A stretch of DNA of 8,650 nt from Bacteroidales bacterium (GTDB taxonomy: Bacteria; Bacteroidota; Bacteroidia; Bacteroidales; Dysgonomonadaceae): NCBI GenBank assembly GCA_012728155.1, contig JAAYFR010000266.1, forward strand, positions 1 to 8,650, written 5' to 3'. The notes under the pieces are model-generated. The model had not been told where the DNA came from and made no database searches. It was given only the letters and a program-made list of their open reading frames with translations. The translations under genes and the position numbers were made by a program. How positions within the stretch are numbered: the stretch's first letter is position 1; each line of letters begins with the position of its first letter. Below are positions 7,219 to 8,650 of the stretch, in pieces.

Positions 7219-7716
7219 TCATCCCTGTTTCCCTATTTCGATCACTTCAAGATCTCTTATATCTCCCTCATCCAATACAAAGCGGAGGAGTGTACGCACT
7301 TGGTGGAAACCATATTTACCGGCTGCACCGGGATTCATATGAAGGCATTCCAGTTCCTTATCGTACATCACCTTTAGGATATGCGAGTGACCGGTAATGA
7401 ACAGTTTGGGGGGATTGGCTTTTAATTGAGGCAGTAGGGCGGGATTGTAACGGCCCGAATAACCACCTATATGGGTAATCATTACATCTATCCCCTCAAT
7501 AACAAAACGCAATGTGTGAGGATATGCCTGGCGGACGGATGCATCGTCGATATTTCCATAGACCGCACGGAAGGGTTTTAGGGTTTCGAACTGTTGCGCC
7601 AAGGCGAGAGAACCGATGTCGCCTGCGTGCCATATTTCGTCGCACGAAGCGAAGTATGTCTCGAATTTCTCATCCCAATGGTTGTGGGTGTCGGAAAGTA
7701 AACCTATTTTTTTCAT
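7219..7716 (-). CDS. YfcE/MJ0936-type metallophosphoesterase
   Basis: This is a soluble, calcineurin-like phosphoesterase of 165 residues, typical of the YfcE/MJ0936 group, which uses a two-metal centre to hydrolyse phosphodiester bonds in vitro. All metal-ligand motifs are present: SDTHNH (Asp9, His11), GDIG (Asp33), GNIDD (Asn55), THIGG (His82) and GHSH (His110, His112). MNPGAAGKYG (127-136) is the conserved C-terminal signature of the group. The start is the ATG at 7714-7716, preceded by the A-rich CAAGAATAAT. The cellular substrate of this group is generally unknown. The gene is divergent from ppk1 across 87 bp and ends 16 bp from the LysE-family gene. A link to phosphate or polyphosphate turnover is suggested by position alone. 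Confidence 0.92.
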   Translation of the reverse strand: MKKIGLLSDTHNHWDEKFETYFASCDEIWHAGDIGSLALAQQFETLKPFRAVYGNIDDASVRQAYPHTLRFVIEGIDVMITHIGGYSGRYNPALLPQLKANPPKLFITGHSHILKVMYDKELECLHMNPGAAGKYGFHQVRTLLRFVLDEGDIRDLEVIEIGKQG

Positions 7717-7736
7717 ATTATTCTTGTTTTGTTCTG

Positions 7737-7744
7737 CAAAAATA
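7737..7744 (-). promoter_or_regulatory. Possible -7 element for the phosphoesterase gene
   Basis: The minus strand reads TATTTTTG, matching TAnnTTTG, about 20 nt before the start codon. It would give a short leader of about 15 nt. No TTTG is found 19-20 nt upstream, so only half of the promoter is supported. Confidence 0.35.
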
Positions 7745-7764
7745 GTTTATTCAAACAAACTTTG

Positions 7765-7772
7765 TACATTTG
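7765..7772 (+). promoter_or_regulatory. Possible -7 element for ppk1
   Basis: TACATTTG matches the TAnnTTTG element and lies 31 nt before the ppk1 ATG, implying a leader of about 25 nt. No TTTG sits at the -33 distance; the nearest TTTG (7761-7764) directly abuts the element. The call is tentative. Confidence 0.35.
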
Positions 7773-7803
7773 AAGTCTATTGAGTTAAAGAAATTGGATT
7801 ATA

Positions 7804-8650
7804 ATGGAAAATAATCAATACTCTTATTTCAAACGTGATATCAGCTGGTTGTCATTCAACTACCGCGTACTATTGGAAGCGAGGGATGAGCGGTTGCCGG
7901 TATATGAGCGGATCAAGTTTCTTGCTTTCTACTCCTCCAATCTGGAAGAATTTTACAAGATACGTGTATCGGGATACCACACTTCTCTGCTGGAGAGTAT
8001 CAAACACGACGAATCGGTGGAAGAGGCGATGAAAACCATCGCTCAGATCAACAAAGAGGTCACGGCGCAGGAGAAGGAGTATGACGATATCTTTCATGAG
8101 ATGATATTGCCGGAGTTGGAACGCAATGGCATTATACTCTATCAGACTGAGAGAGTGAAGCCGTTCCATCAGGAATTTGTCAGCAATTATTTTAATGAAG
8201 AGATATTTCCCTATTTACAACCGATGATCATTCAAAAAGATGATATCCATTCATTTATTCAGGATGGGCGTATCTATCAGGTCATCAGCTTATTGAAAAG
8301 AAAGAAAAAAGGAGGCAAGAGGGAATATACCTATGCCATCATGAAAATTCCGCACGGTATACCCCGCTTCATTGAACTTCCCTCACACGATGGGAAGCAT
8401 TATGTCATGTTCATTGATGATGTGATCAAGGCAAATATGCAAAGTGTTTTCCCGGGGTATCAGATTGTGGATTGTTTCAGTATCAAGATCTCACGTGATG
8501 CCGATTTTTCATTGGAATACGAAGAGCGGAAAGATATCGCTGAGGAGATATTACGTAAGGTGCGCAAGCGGAAGATAGGGGCGGTCACTCGTTTTCAATA
8601 TGACAAGAATATGCCTGATTATTTCCTGCATTATCTTTGTGAGGCATACG
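7804..8650 (+). CDS. ppk1: Polyphosphate kinase 1, N-terminal part (cut by right edge)
   Basis: PPK1 reversibly transfers the terminal phosphate of ATP to a growing inorganic polyphosphate chain. The first 282 codons are visible, from the ATG at 7804-7806 (MENNQYSYFKRDISWLSFNY). The N-terminal PPK domain shows RDISWLSFNYRVLLEARD (11-28) and IKFLAFYSSNLEEFYKIRVS (37-56). Asn46 in SSNLEEF matches the nucleotide-contacting Asn near this position in E. coli PPK. A helical segment follows at about 65-110, then the head domain begins (YAIMKIPHGIPRFIEL, 177-192). The last visible part, RKRKIGAVTRFQYDKNMPDY, belongs to the head domain. The catalytic histidines lie beyond the window, so activity cannot be judged. 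The start is preceded by AAAGAAATTGGATTATA, a weak ribosome-binding site. The alternative family, PPK2, is excluded by the N-terminal motif. Confidence 0.96.
   Translation, partial: MENNQYSYFKRDISWLSFNYRVLLEARDERLPVYERIKFLAFYSSNLEEFYKIRVSGYHTSLLESIKHDESVEEAMKTIAQINKEVTAQEKEYDDIFHEMILPELERNGIILYQTERVKPFHQEFVSNYFNEEIFPYLQPMIIQKDDIHSFIQDGRIYQVISLLKRKKKGGKREYTYAIMKIPHGIPRFIELPSHDGKHYVMFIDDVIKANMQSVFPGYQIVDCFSIKISRDADFSLEYEERKDIAEEILRKVRKRKIGAVTRFQYDKNMPDYFLHYLCEAY

Noticed and set aside
7870..8169. A 99-codon minus-strand open frame inside ppk1
   Set aside because: The plus-strand PPK1 translation is unmistakable there. The minus frame has no domain signature or plausible start context.
1..8650. 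A hidden defence, mobile or otherwise undescribed system
   Set aside because: Every large open frame on both strands is either a recognised housekeeping family or a shadow of one. Gaps are short. No arrays, terminal repeats, integrase, transposase or composition shift were seen.

Overview
The window is an ordinary chromosomal housekeeping stretch from a member of the Bacteroidota, most likely order Bacteroidales. Three things support this. The genes have A-rich leaders rather than strong Shine-Dalgarno sites. The promoters match the Bacteroidota form (TTTG about 19 nt upstream of TAnnTTTG). The proteins look like Bacteroidales versions, including a single-chain 1230-residue PurL. A Dysgonomonadaceae/Porphyromonadaceae-type genus such as Proteiniphilum or Parabacteroides is plausible, but I cannot fix the genus by eye.

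Layout. From position 6406 down to 1, five genes run on the minus strand: purL (FGAM synthase), a small hot-dog acyl-CoA thioesterase, dprA (DNA-processing/RecA-loading protein), bcp (thiol peroxidase) and the 5' part of recA, which leaves the window. purL and the thioesterase are 19 nt apart, thioesterase and dprA 110 nt, dprA and bcp 149 nt, bcp and recA 45 nt. Divergent from purL, across 157 bp that carry two well-formed back-to-back promoters, is a LysE/RhtB-family membrane exporter gene on the plus strand. Its 3' end meets, 16 bp away, the 3' end of a YfcE-type metallophosphoesterase on the minus strand. That gene is divergent, across 87 bp, from ppk1 (polyphosphate kinase), which is cut by the right edge after 282 codons. 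No gap exceeds 160 bp.

How the genes fit together. dprA and recA are functional partners in recombination: DprA binds incoming single-stranded DNA and loads RecA. Here they lie on one strand with only bcp between them. purL supplies a step of de novo purine synthesis. ppk1 and the neighbouring phosphoesterase may both touch phosphate metabolism, but that link is positional only. I saw no tRNA, rRNA, CRISPR array, insertion sequence, phage gene, broken gene or compositional break. I found no evidence of an undescribed system. The findings are modest observations on gene order, promoters and small inverted repeats.
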